Source of the DNA: Psychrobacter jeotgali
Lineage (GTDB): Bacteria > Pseudomonadota > Gammaproteobacteria > Pseudomonadales > Moraxellaceae
Assembly (NCBI RefSeq): GCF_904846315.1
Contig: NZ_CAJHAF010000001.1
Location: 1,860,001 to 1,924,000, forward strand
DNA: 64,000 nucleotides
Reading direction: 5' to 3'
Positions within the stretch are counted from its first letter, which is position 1, and each line of letters starts with the position of its first letter. The notes beneath the pieces were generated by a model, which was not told where the DNA came from, searched no databases, and worked only from the letters and a program-made list of their open reading frames with translations. This document shows, piece after piece, positions 16,972 through 27,584 of the stretch. The position numbers and the translations under genes were made by a program.

Positions 16972-17004
16972 AAGCCCTAAGTATATTTGCTTAGGGCTTT
17001 TTTA
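16972..17004 (+). terminator. intrinsic terminator after minE
   Basis: A perfect 10-bp stem AAGCCCTAAG (16972-16981) / CTTAGGGCTT (16990-16999), an 8-nt loop and a T-run. Confidence 0.9.
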
Positions 17005-17033
17005 TATAGTAGATTTAATTTAAAAGTGGTACA

Positions 17034-17140
17034 GCGCTACTGGGATGAATTTTGCGCAGCCTCTGTATCAGCAGCACGCCAGGAAAATTTATACCAGTAG
17101 CGCATTTGAATTTATAACAATTTTATTTTCAACTGCCTAT
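17034..17140 (+). repeat. dispersed palindromic repeat, full copy C
   Basis: The core at 17034-17103 begins GCGCTACTGGGATGAATTTT and ends AAAATTTATACCAGTAGCGC. The reverse complement of the end matches the start at 18 of 20 positions. The 30-bp interior shares GCCTCTG with copy B, and the right-hand flank to 17140 (CATTTGAATTTATAACAATTTTATTTTCAACTG) resembles the flanks of A and B. It lies between minE and the chpC-like gene. Confidence 0.75.
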
Positions 17141-17143
17141 ATG

Positions 17144-17680
17144 CTACTCGCTATCTGAATTTGCCAAATAATGGGCTATTTTATCTAAATCAGGAATCAA
17201 ATAAGGCAGCTCATTTATCATTACGGTTTGGAATAAATATGACCTAATAACCTGCTCTTGAGGAGGTGTTTGCCATTCATTGATCGAATCAGCAAGATTA
17301 TTGGCATTCGAACTTTTATCTACCATCCTTAGGTAACTCTCAGGTAATTCAATATCTTTTACCTCAGAGAGCCGTACTTGCATCTGTTGCAGCTCGCCAG
17401 CAGTTTGTAAACCGATGCGATGCGCGGGCGTATTACCCTCAAGTACAATGATTTTATCTGGATTTTCACTAAGCGGTAGTAAATGAAAGACAGCTACCTG
17501 CTGTTGTTGCCAAGAATAATGCTGTATGTGCTCCTGCGTCTCTTCTACACTTAATAGTAAATGACTCGGCAAAATCCAGTTCGGCTGATTCATCGCAGGA
17601 ATAATGGTGACCTCTAACCTACCGTTGTTGGTGGTCAGTAGGCTAACTGCTTCGAATTCGTGTTTTATAATCGGGCTCAT
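17144..17680 (-). CDS. chpC: CheW-like protein, candidate ChpC
   Basis: A 178-residue protein weakly resembling CheW-fold adaptors: an N-terminal beta-rich start, then VAVFHLLPLSENPDKIIVLEGNTPAHRIGLQTAGELQ, which corresponds to the central strands of a CheW domain. Its position directly after chpA and its length match ChpC, an accessory CheW-like adaptor of the Pseudomonas Chp system. It starts 57 bp after chpA and is probably the last gene of the pil-chp operon. Sequence similarity is low, so the symbol rests partly on gene order. Confidence 0.6.
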   Translation of the reverse strand: MSPIIKHEFEAVSLLTTNNGRLEVTIIPAMNQPNWILPSHLLLSVEETQEHIQHYSWQQQQVAVFHLLPLSENPDKIIVLEGNTPAHRIGLQTAGELQQMQVRLSEVKDIELPESYLRMVDKSSNANNLADSINEWQTPPQEQVIRSYLFQTVMINELPYLIPDLDKIAHYLANSDSE

Positions 17681-17737
17681 AAATATCTCAAAATAGCATT
17701 AGCAAATAAAATACAGGCAGTAGGCACAACGCGGACT

Positions 17738-20700
17738 CTACCCATTCTGACCAATATTTAGCTTGTCAGGTAATAGCAGCTGTATTTTGTTAAGTAGCTC
17801 ATTTTCTTGGAAAGGCTTACCCATATAATCGTTAACTCCAATATCGAGCGCACGCTGGCGATGTTTTTCACCGGTACGTGAGGTAATCATAATGATTGGA
17901 ATTTGCTTTAAACGCCCACTATGACGCACTTGAGTAGCGACTTCAAAACCATCCATCCTTGGCATTTCAATATCTAATAGGATCAAATCAGGTATCGTCT
18001 CCTGTAGAATTTCGATCGCATCGATACCATCTTTAGCGAGCATCACCGAGATACCTTGACGTTCTAGGAATCTTGAAGTCACCTTTCTAACCGTTACTGA
18101 ATCATCGACAACCAATATAGTAGAGCGAGCTTCTACTTGACGGTCTTTATTATTAAACACCTGACGCTGAACCTGTTGTCTATTTTTTAATGCTGAGGCA
18201 TTACGCATCAAGGCTATTAGATCTAAAATAAACATTACAGACCCATCACCCATAATGGTGGCTGCAGAGATACCCGCTAAATGCGAAAGCTGACGCCCCA
18301 GCGGTTTAACCACGACTTCAATACGTGATCCAGCGATTTCATCGACTTGTAAAGCTTGCTTTTGGCCACTACGATTTTTGATAATAATCAAAGGCAAACT
18401 AGTGTTGCTATTAACCATCAATTCGTCAAAGGGATGACCTGATAATATTTCATTCAAATATCTAACACGGTAGTCTTCATCATCAATGGATAAGGTGGTA
18501 GCGTTAGATTGGTAATAATCGTAAAGCTTTTCTGGATTGATACGTATCACTCGCTCAATTTGTACCAATGGAACTGCGTAGTAACGATCTGCTGCTCGTA
18601 CTACTAACGCATCAGAAATAGCGACTGTCAAAGGGACACGGATAATAAAGCTCGACCCCTTGCCCAGCTTTGAGCTGACACTTACCATGCCGCCTAATTG
18701 ACGAATTTCACTAATGACCACATCCATACCGACGCCGCGCCCTGAGATTTGGGTCAATTGATTAGTTGTAGTTAAGCCAGCATCAAAGATATGTTGCATA
18801 ACTTCTATATCCGTCAAGCTGGTATCATTAGGATCAATGGAGCCTTGTGCAATCGCTTTATCACGTACCGCTTCAACATCAATACCGCCGCCATCATCGC
18901 TCAGATCAATGACTATCTCACTACCCTCGCGTGATACCTCTAATCTAATATGGCCTTTGCTATCTTTGCCAGCTTGTAGCCGGGTTTTAGCGTCCTCAAT
19001 TCCGTGGTCCACCGCATTACGCAGCATGTGTTCAAGCGGTGAAGTAATACGCTCAAGAATAGTTCTATCCATCTCATCATTGGCATTAATGATGCTTAAC
19101 TCTACGGACTTATTAAGCTCACTTGCAACCTGACGGACAATACGCTCAAGTCGAGGCCTTAAACGAGTAAACGGCACCATGCGCGAGTTCATCAAACCGT
19201 CTTGCAGCTCTGTCTGAGTACGTGATAATTGCAATAATAAGCTCTCGCTATCACGGGTTTTGTCCAACAAGGTATTATTAATATCAACCAAATCAGAGGC
19301 AGACTCAGTCAAAGACTTTGATAATTGATTTAGGGACGAATATTGATCCATCTCTAAAGGATCAAAATCCTCATTGTTGATCAGTTCAGCATCATCAATT
19401 TGCGATAAAATTTGCGCTTCTAACTCAATCTCCATTCGACGCAGCTGATCTGATAGACGCTGTACGGTAGCGCCCATCTCTCCAATACTATTGGTCAAAC
19501 TATTCATACCCATATCAATACGCGCACGGTTAATCGCAGACTCGCCAGATAGATTAATCATATGTTCAATCAAACTACCAGAAATCCGGATCATCTCGTT
19601 GCTATTGACACTTTGTTCTTGCTCAGCAAAACTGCCAGTCACAGGAGGCATGCTATCGATACCTTCAACTCTCGACTGCGACTGGTTTTGAGCTTGAATT
19701 TGGGCTGTTAGAATGGCGCTACGTTGCTGCTTTAAGGTCTCAGTAGGTACCTGCTGCAAGCTATTTGAATCTCTAATAAACTGTTGTAAAGCGCTAGTAA
19801 GCGCTATCGGCTGCTGCGGATTAACCTCTTGCTTGAGAACAAAAATTGCGTCTGCAATCCAGTCATGACAGCTTGTAAGCAGCTTTAAGATTGGTTCAGT
19901 TATAGGACTACGCTGGCTGGCAAGCGCTTCATAAATGGTCTCCATCTCGTGAGCTAAGTCAGCGATACTATTAGCAGCAACCATACGCGCACCGCCTTTG
20001 ATGGTATGCAAATTACGTTGTAATGATTGCAGGGCAACACTATCGTCATGGTCGGTTAAAAATAGTTTTAAGGACTGACTACTATCGGCGATGAGCTCGT
20101 CAACCTCCTCAAGATATACTTCTAAGATATCAGGATCAGGACGACCATTTGGCCACGAGTCTTCGATTAACTGCTCAAGGCTAGTATTTGAGGGAACTAC
20201 CTGTTGCTCATCTTTATCTACAATAGATTGAGCATCGATGCTAGAGTGCTTCTCATCTACAGGTAAATGATAGTTAACCTTGTGCGGGAGCTCACCAGAC
20301 TGCTCAAACTGACGCCACTGTTCAATAAGCTCATTAGCAAAGAATGACTGTTGATAATTGGAGATATGAGTGATTTGTAGCGACAATACATCTTGAATAG
20401 CCTGCATGAATTCTGCCCACTGCTCTGTAGGTTTTATTCGGCCGTCTACTAGTCTCTCATAGATAGTTTCTGCTTCGTGAGTCAGATTACCAATACTACT
20501 GATACCCACCATTCGCGCACCACCCTTGATGGTATGTAAGTAGCGCTGTAATTCTTTTAAAGCAGCTGTACTATTGATGTCAGTAAGCCAAGTACTAAAG
20601 GCTTGCTGCATGACTCTGTCTAAATCCTGGGCTTCTTCCAAAAAGATTGCTAACAGCTCACTATCTGTATCGATGGTTTCAATTTGAGCTTCGATTAACT

Positions 20701-23700
20701 GCTGACGTTCATACTCTCCTACCTCATCACTTTTAACACTATGCTGTTGCTGGTCATTATCTTGGATATTGCTATCTTGAACTATATAGTACAAATCATC
20801 GAGCACTTGTGACTCAATTTTCAATGACATACTAGCGGCTAAAGCATCAAAGAGCTCAATAAGCTGTTCATGCCCCGCTAATAAAGCGTACTGCACTTCA
20901 GTCTCAGTCGCTAATTCAGGGTGGGCAATGACATGCTGATAAGTCGCACTCAAAGCATTAAGAATAGTGGTGAATTTCAAAGACTCATTAGTATGCGTCG
21001 TTAATAGCTCTATTTGCTGATAAACTTTATTAATATAAGCTTGGCGCTGAAGACTATCGTCATTATTTAACGCAGGAACTAGCTGCCACTCGGCATCCAG
21101 CAACGATTCGATATCTAGCCTTAGTAATTGCTCAACACTCAGTTTACTCTCAGCGGCTGCCACTATATCTTCTGAATCATCTAGCAAAGCCTGTAAAGAA
21201 GCTAACTCTTGCTGATCTTGATCCTTTTTGAGCTGTTCAGTTTGGTCTAGAGCTGGCTTTTGATAAGTATTCAGATAGCCTTCTATTAATGCAACCGACT
21301 GTGATAACGCTTGTAAATGCTGCTGGTTCATCGGAATATCTTGCTGCTGTAACTGCTCCAAGCTATATTCAATAGTGGCACTAATATCACTAATAGCCGC
21401 TAATGCGCTTGAGCCCGAGGCTGCACGTAAGGTATGAAAAGCACGTACAATGGCATCACTAACTTCAATATGATCATCATCTTGATGGATATTCACAAAG
21501 TTACATATATCTTGTAATAACCCTTGCGCCTCTTCAATAAATATCTCACAAAATGCTAGCTCCTCTTCGCTTTGAGGGCCGACAGAGACAGGCGTCTCAG
21601 CCATGACCTCATTAACGGTACGAATGGTTTTAAGAGTATTATCGACCTCGTCATGATGACCGCTCTTGTGCTCATTACCTTGTTTTTCTATAGTAGATAG
21701 CATGCCATCGACTGGTTGCTCATCATCAACTAGGCTGCTTTTTGTTTCTATATTGTCTGCTAAGAATTTATTACGCAATTCAATGTAGTTAACTTGCGCG
21801 CCTTGCTGCTTACTATAAGCATTGGCACAGGCAGCCCAGATCGTTACGATAGCGGGATAATCTTTATCACCCTGAGCAAAGATATCGACAAGCTTAGGAT
21901 AAGTAGACAGCACATCGGCGATCAGCTGCATCATATCCGTCGACATTACAATGCTACGCTCTAATACCCGATTGAGCATATTTTCTATCGCCCATGCCAG
22001 CTCAGCACTATAGTTTGCGCCTACCATTCGACCTGAGCCTTTGAGGGTATGAAACCCACGACGAACCTCCTCTAACTCAGTCAAATCTTCTGGGTTTTCA
22101 CGCCATTTCGCATATAAAGGGATAATATCAGCTAATACTTCCTCAGCTTCCTCAATAAATATAGCTTTGATATCAGGATCAGCATCATCTGCATCGGCGC
22201 TCATCGGTTCTAGATCATGTATAAAAGGCAGCAGATCACTGGGGATATCTGATAGCCAGTCTTCTATCGAGTCTGTTTGGAACTTATCTTCTAATGAAGG
22301 ATCACTTAGCTCAATCTTATCAGCCTCAGTCTTATGATGCTCAGCTTCATTAATTTCAGTCTCGTCATTATTAATAATATCTTCGGGATGATTGTCCGCT
22401 GCAATCTCACCATCATCTCCATAACGCGTGACGTTATTAGCTATCGGAGTAGCAGGTACAAATGCTGTAAAAGCAGCATTATTGCCCTCACTCTCTGCTG
22501 TCAACGCTGCGGTTAGCTCGTGAGCCTTTGCAATATTTTGTGCCGCTTGCTGTATTAAGTTTTGGTCAAAGACATGCTGCGCCAAGCCTTGTACTAACAG
22601 CTCAATAGTAGCAAAGCCCTCCGCTATATTCTCAACAAGCTGGTTATTGATTGCTGTTGATTTGTGAGAGCTTAGTGCGGCAAATAACAACTCTAGCTCA
22701 GCAATAATTTGCTGGGCAGCGGGTAAATTCATATCGTTAAAAGCGCTACTAATTTTGCTAAAAGCTTCTGACGAGGGGGATAGACAAGTCTGCTGGCTGC
22801 TGACATAGTGACTAAAATTGCTTTTAATATTCGCTAATGCCATAGACAAAGGCGACGAGCTATCAGGCATTGCTGGGTCTGCGTCGTTCTGAGGTTCAAG
22901 CTCATTATCATTGTTATTTATATTAGCTGTATCAGCGTGAGTAACCCTACCAATCTGACTGTCGATAGCGGATTCACTATTCATAATAGCGCTATATAAT
23001 TCTTGTAGCTGACTCTCGATCTGCCATTGTATTGATATAAATGACGCTTCTGAATCCATATTATCTTTTAGATCATGCAAGATTTGGCTAACTTGAGCTT
23101 CATAAAGACGCCATCCACGGCGAGCCAGTTCATTTTCTATTTGCTGTAAGGGCGCTATTAAAGCTTGCGGTTTATCTAGATCAAAAATAACGCTTTCAAG
23201 ATGGGTTAATATTCTCGGCAGAAACTCGAGCGATGCACTCTGCTCTTGGTACCCATGGCTAAGAAGTGCAGAGATATGAGCATCAATATGAGTTAATTTA
23301 CCCATTTGTAGATAGATATCTATTATTAAATGATTAGTAGAAGTATCTTCACTAGATTGATTGCTCTTTATTTCCAGCGCTTGGTCTAAAGCTGAAAGAA
23401 GTTTGGCATATTGGTTAGGAAGTGGTACCTCATTCTGTGCAAGATTGCTTAGCCATAATTCTGCTAGGTACCACAAATGCTGATTATTATATGCGGTATT
23501 GACCGCTGATATCTCTGAGACCTTATCATTGATGTTATCCGCTTGCCATAGATAACGGCTTACCTTTGCCAGCTGTAACAAGGCTTGAGGATCATTGGTG
23601 TTAGTTGCTAATAATTGCTGGGCTTGCTGGCGCCACACTAATAACAGCTGCTTATATTGCGCTGGCCGCAAAGACTCGGAGCTCAAAGCGCTGGCAGAGA

Positions 23701-24160
23701 TAGCTCTATCAATTAGCTCTATAAACTCATAATATAAATCGTCAGTAGAGCTGCTTTGCTGCTCATTATTATCATCAAGCGTTTGTCCTAAACCCTGCAA
23801 AATCTGCGTAAGCTCTGGAAGCGTTCTATCTAGTAGCGCGTTTTGATAACGTCCGGTTCGTACATATTGACTTAGTTGCTCATGTAATAATTGATGGATA
23901 AAAACCCCAAAGTTTTGAGCATCACTATCTAATGGTTTATTCTCAGCTAGCGCTGTTAGCAGATTTAACCCAGTAGCTAAACGGCTCAGTTTTGGCATAT
24001 TGGCTATTGTTAAAGCGCCACTAATTTGGTGATAGTGCTGAGTTATTGCCATAAAGTCAGGTTCAGAATCTTGCCAACTTTCCAAAACTTGAGACAATTG
24101 CTGGGTCAATAAGGGCAGCAGCCATTCAAGCGTCACCATTTCGTTAAGCTGGTTTTTCAT
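17738..24160 (-). CDS. chpA: ChpA, multi-Hpt CheA-like hybrid histidine kinase
   Basis: A 2140-residue kinase of the type IV pilus chemosensory (Pil-Chp) system that phosphorylates PilG and PilH. A long N-terminal helical region (1-650) contains no clear phospho-His. Four Hpt motifs are seen: H704 (FHTLKGSGRMVGA), H909 (FHTLRAASGSSA), H1209 (LHTIKGGARMVGI) and H1385 (LHTIKGGARMVAA). Then come the dimerisation and HATPase_c domains (N-box HMLRNAVDHGIED near 1712; GRGVGMDVV), a CheW-like domain (about 1850-1990) and a C-terminal receiver with phospho-acceptor D2063. Acidic linkers join the Hpts. No pilK or chpB gene lies between pilJ and chpA. Confidence 0.96.
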   Translation of the reverse strand: MKNQLNEMVTLEWLLPLLTQQLSQVLESWQDSEPDFMAITQHYHQISGALTIANMPKLSRLATGLNLLTALAENKPLDSDAQNFGVFIHQLLHEQLSQYVRTGRYQNALLDRTLPELTQILQGLGQTLDDNNEQQSSSTDDLYYEFIELIDRAISASALSSESLRPAQYKQLLLVWRQQAQQLLATNTNDPQALLQLAKVSRYLWQADNINDKVSEISAVNTAYNNQHLWYLAELWLSNLAQNEVPLPNQYAKLLSALDQALEIKSNQSSEDTSTNHLIIDIYLQMGKLTHIDAHISALLSHGYQEQSASLEFLPRILTHLESVIFDLDKPQALIAPLQQIENELARRGWRLYEAQVSQILHDLKDNMDSEASFISIQWQIESQLQELYSAIMNSESAIDSQIGRVTHADTANINNNDNELEPQNDADPAMPDSSSPLSMALANIKSNFSHYVSSQQTCLSPSSEAFSKISSAFNDMNLPAAQQIIAELELLFAALSSHKSTAINNQLVENIAEGFATIELLVQGLAQHVFDQNLIQQAAQNIAKAHELTAALTAESEGNNAAFTAFVPATPIANNVTRYGDDGEIAADNHPEDIINNDETEINEAEHHKTEADKIELSDPSLEDKFQTDSIEDWLSDIPSDLLPFIHDLEPMSADADDADPDIKAIFIEEAEEVLADIIPLYAKWRENPEDLTELEEVRRGFHTLKGSGRMVGANYSAELAWAIENMLNRVLERSIVMSTDMMQLIADVLSTYPKLVDIFAQGDKDYPAIVTIWAACANAYSKQQGAQVNYIELRNKFLADNIETKSSLVDDEQPVDGMLSTIEKQGNEHKSGHHDEVDNTLKTIRTVNEVMAETPVSVGPQSEEELAFCEIFIEEAQGLLQDICNFVNIHQDDDHIEVSDAIVRAFHTLRAASGSSALAAISDISATIEYSLEQLQQQDIPMNQQHLQALSQSVALIEGYLNTYQKPALDQTEQLKKDQDQQELASLQALLDDSEDIVAAAESKLSVEQLLRLDIESLLDAEWQLVPALNNDDSLQRQAYINKVYQQIELLTTHTNESLKFTTILNALSATYQHVIAHPELATETEVQYALLAGHEQLIELFDALAASMSLKIESQVLDDLYYIVQDSNIQDNDQQQHSVKSDEVGEYERQQLIEAQIETIDTDSELLAIFLEEAQDLDRVMQQAFSTWLTDINSTAALKELQRYLHTIKGGARMVGISSIGNLTHEAETIYERLVDGRIKPTEQWAEFMQAIQDVLSLQITHISNYQQSFFANELIEQWRQFEQSGELPHKVNYHLPVDEKHSSIDAQSIVDKDEQQVVPSNTSLEQLIEDSWPNGRPDPDILEVYLEEVDELIADSSQSLKLFLTDHDDSVALQSLQRNLHTIKGGARMVAANSIADLAHEMETIYEALASQRSPITEPILKLLTSCHDWIADAIFVLKQEVNPQQPIALTSALQQFIRDSNSLQQVPTETLKQQRSAILTAQIQAQNQSQSRVEGIDSMPPVTGSFAEQEQSVNSNEMIRISGSLIEHMINLSGESAINRARIDMGMNSLTNSIGEMGATVQRLSDQLRRMEIELEAQILSQIDDAELINNEDFDPLEMDQYSSLNQLSKSLTESASDLVDINNTLLDKTRDSESLLLQLSRTQTELQDGLMNSRMVPFTRLRPRLERIVRQVASELNKSVELSIINANDEMDRTILERITSPLEHMLRNAVDHGIEDAKTRLQAGKDSKGHIRLEVSREGSEIVIDLSDDGGGIDVEAVRDKAIAQGSIDPNDTSLTDIEVMQHIFDAGLTTTNQLTQISGRGVGMDVVISEIRQLGGMVSVSSKLGKGSSFIIRVPLTVAISDALVVRAADRYYAVPLVQIERVIRINPEKLYDYYQSNATTLSIDDEDYRVRYLNEILSGHPFDELMVNSNTSLPLIIIKNRSGQKQALQVDEIAGSRIEVVVKPLGRQLSHLAGISAATIMGDGSVMFILDLIALMRNASALKNRQQVQRQVFNNKDRQVEARSTILVVDDSVTVRKVTSRFLERQGISVMLAKDGIDAIEILQETIPDLILLDIEMPRMDGFEVATQVRHSGRLKQIPIIMITSRTGEKHRQRALDIGVNDYMGKPFQENELLNKIQLLLPDKLNIGQNG

Positions 24161-24255
24161 AAGACTATCCTAACCCGATTATCCACTAGTTTTGCGACTA
24201 TCTTCGACAACATATGGCTTACCAAAGATCCTATTTAACAAAGGTTTAAAATGGC

Positions 24256-26355
24256 TTAAAACGCTTCATTAGTATCTCGTAACCCTTCGTCATCATCCGA
24301 TAGCTTAAAGCCCGTCACTGACTCTTGTAGCGCTGCTGCCATCTCGCTAAGCTCACCTACCGAACGTGCTGTTGCCATCGTACCAGAGGAGGTTTGTGAG
24401 GTAATATCTTGAATAATGTCCATGGTGCTTGAGATATGACCCGCTGATTCAGCCTGTTGTTGGGCGGCGTTTGAGATGTTTTGAATCAGATCAGCAAGGG
24501 TATTAGAAACCGTCTGCACTTCTTCTAGGGCTTCGCCGGCATCTTTTGCTAAACGGGCACCGCGCACTACTTCTGAGGTAGTGGATTCCATCGATATAAC
24601 CGCTTCACTGGTATCAGCCTGAATCGTTTTTACTAGGGTTTCAATCTGTTTGGTAGCATTAGCAGAGCGTTCAGCCAAACGCTGTACTTCATCAGCAACT
24701 ACCGCAAAACCACGACCTGCCTCACCCGCCATCGAGGCCTGAATAGCAGCATTTAATGCCAAGACGTTGGTCTGATCGGCAATGTCGTTAATCAGACTTA
24801 CAATATCGCCAATCTCTTGTGAGGACTCGCCCAAGCGTTTAATGCGCTTAGAGGTTTCTTGAATTTGATCACGAATAACATTCATACCCTCAATTGAGCG
24901 CTGTACGACTTCTGCTCCATTGTAGGCAATACCTACTGAGCGCTGAGCAACTGCGGCGGATTCTGTGGCGTTATTTGATACTTGATCAATCGATATGGCC
25001 ATGTCGTTAATAGCAGCGGACACGCCAGCAATCTCTTGTGCTTGATGCTCAGAAGCTTCGGCTAGTTCAACGGCGCTCATTTGGGTTTGTTCAGAGGATT
25101 GAGATACTCTATCAGCGGTACTGTTAATAACCAATACCAATTGGCGTAGCTGATCGATTGCAAAGTTAACAGAATCAGCAATAGCGCCAGTAAAGTCTTC
25201 TGATACGGTAGCATTAACCGTCAAATCCCCTTCTGCTAGATCACCAAGCTCGTCAAGCAGACGTAGAATAGCCATCTGATTACGTTCATTCTCTTCTTGG
25301 ATTTGACGAGCACGCTCTGATTCAGTCTCTGCTTCTTGGCGGCGACGTAAAGTCTCCTTTTCAATCAAACTACGCTCACTAATACTACGTGACTTGAGCA
25401 GCTGTGATAAAGCATATACCACGCCAAGTAAGCTTAATAAAAAGATAATGGCCGGCCAGATAATGCCACTACGCGACAAGATATCGCGATCGACCTCAGA
25501 TAACTGAGCTTGAGTGTTGGTTGCAAGTTCTCCTAGTGCTCGAGCATTTTCGCGCGATTCAATGGCCGGGCTATTTAAACTGGTTAATTGTTCAGCTACC
25601 GGAGCAACAACAGTATTAAAAGTTTGAGCAATATCTTGCAACGCTGGTAGTCTCGTACCATAGTCCTGCTGCTGAGCGTATAAGGTTTCGGCAAAAGCAT
25701 TGGCTTGCTGTTGAAAGTCATCAGGCGTCCCATCAATACTACGGGTTAGCTTATCTATTTCAGTACTCAAGCGCTCTGCCCGTAGCGTTTGTGTTTGCAT
25801 ATCGCTGATAACAGCGCCTGAAATATTAGCTGTAACCGCTTGCTCTATAGCTTGATTATACTGCGCTTGTAGCTCACTGGTTGCAGCGGCAACACTATCT
25901 CTTAAATCCTGTAGTGCGTTGACATCGTTACGATGGCTCAGAACATAATCAATCTTGTCTTTATTAGCCTGCCATTCAGTATCAAGCTGGGCAAACACTT
26001 CTTTATTATCTGTCGCCTCTGTTTGTACTGAGGTAAGTGCCGCCTGATAACGCTGTACGTCTGTCTGCAAAGCATCATATGCTTGGCTACTCATGTCAGC
26101 ATCACGTGAAAAAGTCGCATCATTGACATTTTTTACGATATTTGCCGCGCTAACTTCTAGCTGATTAATATCACTTAAATAGTTACTGACGTTCGATAGT
26201 GAATTGATAAGCCAAAATAAACAAGCCACCCCAGCTAGTACAAACAGCCCTAATAAAGCCTTCCACTTGCTATTGGAATCTTTGACCGCTATCGTAGGCT
26301 TACTCACAGCTGGCTTACTCACATCAGTAGCTAGGCTTTTTGCAATATCGCTCAT
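24256..26355 (-). CDS. pilJ: PilJ methyl-accepting chemoreceptor of the twitching system
   Basis: A 699-residue transmembrane receptor. TM1 spans about 32-53. A periplasmic helical domain follows (about 54-295), with PilJ-type four-helix repeats. TM2 lies at about 296-318, then a HAMP segment, then a long cytoplasmic coiled coil with the conserved hairpin tip ([18 protein letters not shown] and [19 protein letters not shown], about 520-570). It signals through PilI to ChpA in response to pilus retraction or surface contact. It lies 95 bp upstream of chpA and 140 bp after pilI. Confidence 0.96.
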   Translation of the reverse strand: MSDIAKSLATDVSKPAVSKPTIAVKDSNSKWKALLGLFVLAGVACLFWLINSLSNVSNYLSDINQLEVSAANIVKNVNDATFSRDADMSSQAYDALQTDVQRYQAALTSVQTEATDNKEVFAQLDTEWQANKDKIDYVLSHRNDVNALQDLRDSVAAATSELQAQYNQAIEQAVTANISGAVISDMQTQTLRAERLSTEIDKLTRSIDGTPDDFQQQANAFAETLYAQQQDYGTRLPALQDIAQTFNTVVAPVAEQLTSLNSPAIESRENARALGELATNTQAQLSEVDRDILSRSGIIWPAIIFLLSLLGVVYALSQLLKSRSISERSLIEKETLRRRQEAETESERARQIQEENERNQMAILRLLDELGDLAEGDLTVNATVSEDFTGAIADSVNFAIDQLRQLVLVINSTADRVSQSSEQTQMSAVELAEASEHQAQEIAGVSAAINDMAISIDQVSNNATESAAVAQRSVGIAYNGAEVVQRSIEGMNVIRDQIQETSKRIKRLGESSQEIGDIVSLINDIADQTNVLALNAAIQASMAGEAGRGFAVVADEVQRLAERSANATKQIETLVKTIQADTSEAVISMESTTSEVVRGARLAKDAGEALEEVQTVSNTLADLIQNISNAAQQQAESAGHISSTMDIIQDITSQTSSGTMATARSVGELSEMAAALQESVTGFKLSDDDEGLRDTNEAF

Positions 26356-26495
26356 CGTATATTCCTTTCAAACAGTCGTCTAAGTTGAACCATAGCTGGC
26401 TCTAATTTATAAGTAACCAATGACTGGAGTTAAACCGTCACTAGCAAATTCAATACGAACGTTGGTATAAATTTTTAAGTAGTTAATCCATACTT

Positions 26496-27029
26496 TTATG
26501 AAATAGCAGCATCAATATAGCGCTGATCTTGTGCCAACAAACTGGGCATAAAAATGAACCACTCTTGTTGGTCCTTAAAAAACTTACCGTGGTTGTAGGG
26601 AGCAAATGGGGAACGGTTGCCTATAGTCTCAGCACGGTATTGACTGCGGGTGAAATGCTCGATACCAAGAACCTGATCAACAACTAATCCTGAGAATATG
26701 GTGCTATGATCGATTACGATTACTTTACGTTGGCTAATCGGTTTATTTTGGCTTGTTATTCGCAAGAACTGTGCTAAGTCAGTTAAAGGTAATAAGCGTC
26801 CACGAACGTTCGCAATACCAATCATCCAAGGTTGTACCAATGGCATACTGGTGTACTCTGGCATAATCAGTACCTCAGAGACCTCGCCCATCGGCGCTAC
26901 TAAGCGCTGCCCGGCAATCTCAAACACTACCCCTCGCCAGTCATAACCTTGACCGCCCTTGCGACCTGTTTTACGCGCTTTGGCTAAATCCGCTAAACGT
27001 AAAAGCTCAATAAAACCTCTAGAAGCCAC
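26496..27029 (-). CDS. pilI: PilI, CheW-type coupling protein
   Basis: A 177-residue CheW-domain adaptor linking PilJ to ChpA. The core domain spans about residues 28-165, with EVLIMPEYTSMPLVQPWMIG and NVRGRLLPLTDLAQFL as the conserved CheW signature (GxxNVRGxxxPLxDL). Its stop is only 3 bp from the preceding pilH reading frame's end on the same strand, so they are translationally coupled. Confidence 0.94.
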   Translation of the reverse strand: MASRGFIELLRLADLAKARKTGRKGGQGYDWRGVVFEIAGQRLVAPMGEVSEVLIMPEYTSMPLVQPWMIGIANVRGRLLPLTDLAQFLRITSQNKPISQRKVIVIDHSTIFSGLVVDQVLGIEHFTRSQYRAETIGNRSPFAPYNHGKFFKDQQEWFIFMPSLLAQDQRYIDAAIS

Positions 27030-27032
27030 AAG

Positions 27033-27395
27033 TTACTCCATCACGGTGCGAATAATGCGCATGAGCTCAGCTTCATCAACAGGCTTGGTTAAGTACTCCT
27101 TGGCGCCTTGACGTTTGCCCCATACACGGTCAGTTTCTTGGTTTTTGGTGCTAATCATCACTACGGGAATATGAGAGGTGGTTTTACCACGGGTGATTTT
27201 CCGAGTCGCTTGAAAACCATTCATCTCCGGCATAACGACATCCATCAAGATGACATCGGGTAGATGCTCGGTAGCCATCTCACAACCTTGCTCACCATTA
27301 ACGGCTTCTAATATCTGGAAGTTGTTTTTAGCAAGTAGGTCTCTAAATCTCGCCATCTCAGATGGTGAGTCGTCAATGACTAATACAGTTGTCAT
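27033..27395 (-). CDS. pilH: PilH single-domain response regulator
   Basis: A 120-residue CheY-like receiver. The acidic pair is D8-D9, the phospho-acceptor is D52 (VILMDVVMPEMNGF), the switch threonine/serine is in VVMISTK, and the lysine is in YLTKPVDE. It acts as phosphate sink or retraction regulator in the Pil-Chp pathway. pilI follows after 3 bp. A 189-bp gap separates it from pilG upstream, longer than usual. Confidence 0.93.
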   Translation of the reverse strand: MTTVLVIDDSPSEMARFRDLLAKNNFQILEAVNGEQGCEMATEHLPDVILMDVVMPEMNGFQATRKITRGKTTSHIPVVMISTKNQETDRVWGKRQGAKEYLTKPVDEAELMRIIRTVME

Positions 27396-27584
27396 AATTA
27401 ATGCCTCTATATTTATATTATTGTTCGATAAGTTTTTGGCGTGAAATGGATAGATTCGCCTTGAGTAGTTTTATCTCGCTAGCCCGATCTAATCTTGCTT
27501 CAGTCTTTAAAATACCAACCTGTACTAGTCAAAATTCTCTTTATTATCTATACCGAAACATTCCATACCAAATCTTTGAGGTAC

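Noticed and set aside
24161..24255. Missing pilK between pilJ and chpA
   Set aside because: The 95-bp gap is too small for a CheR-type gene and has no remnant frame, so I did not call a pseudogene.
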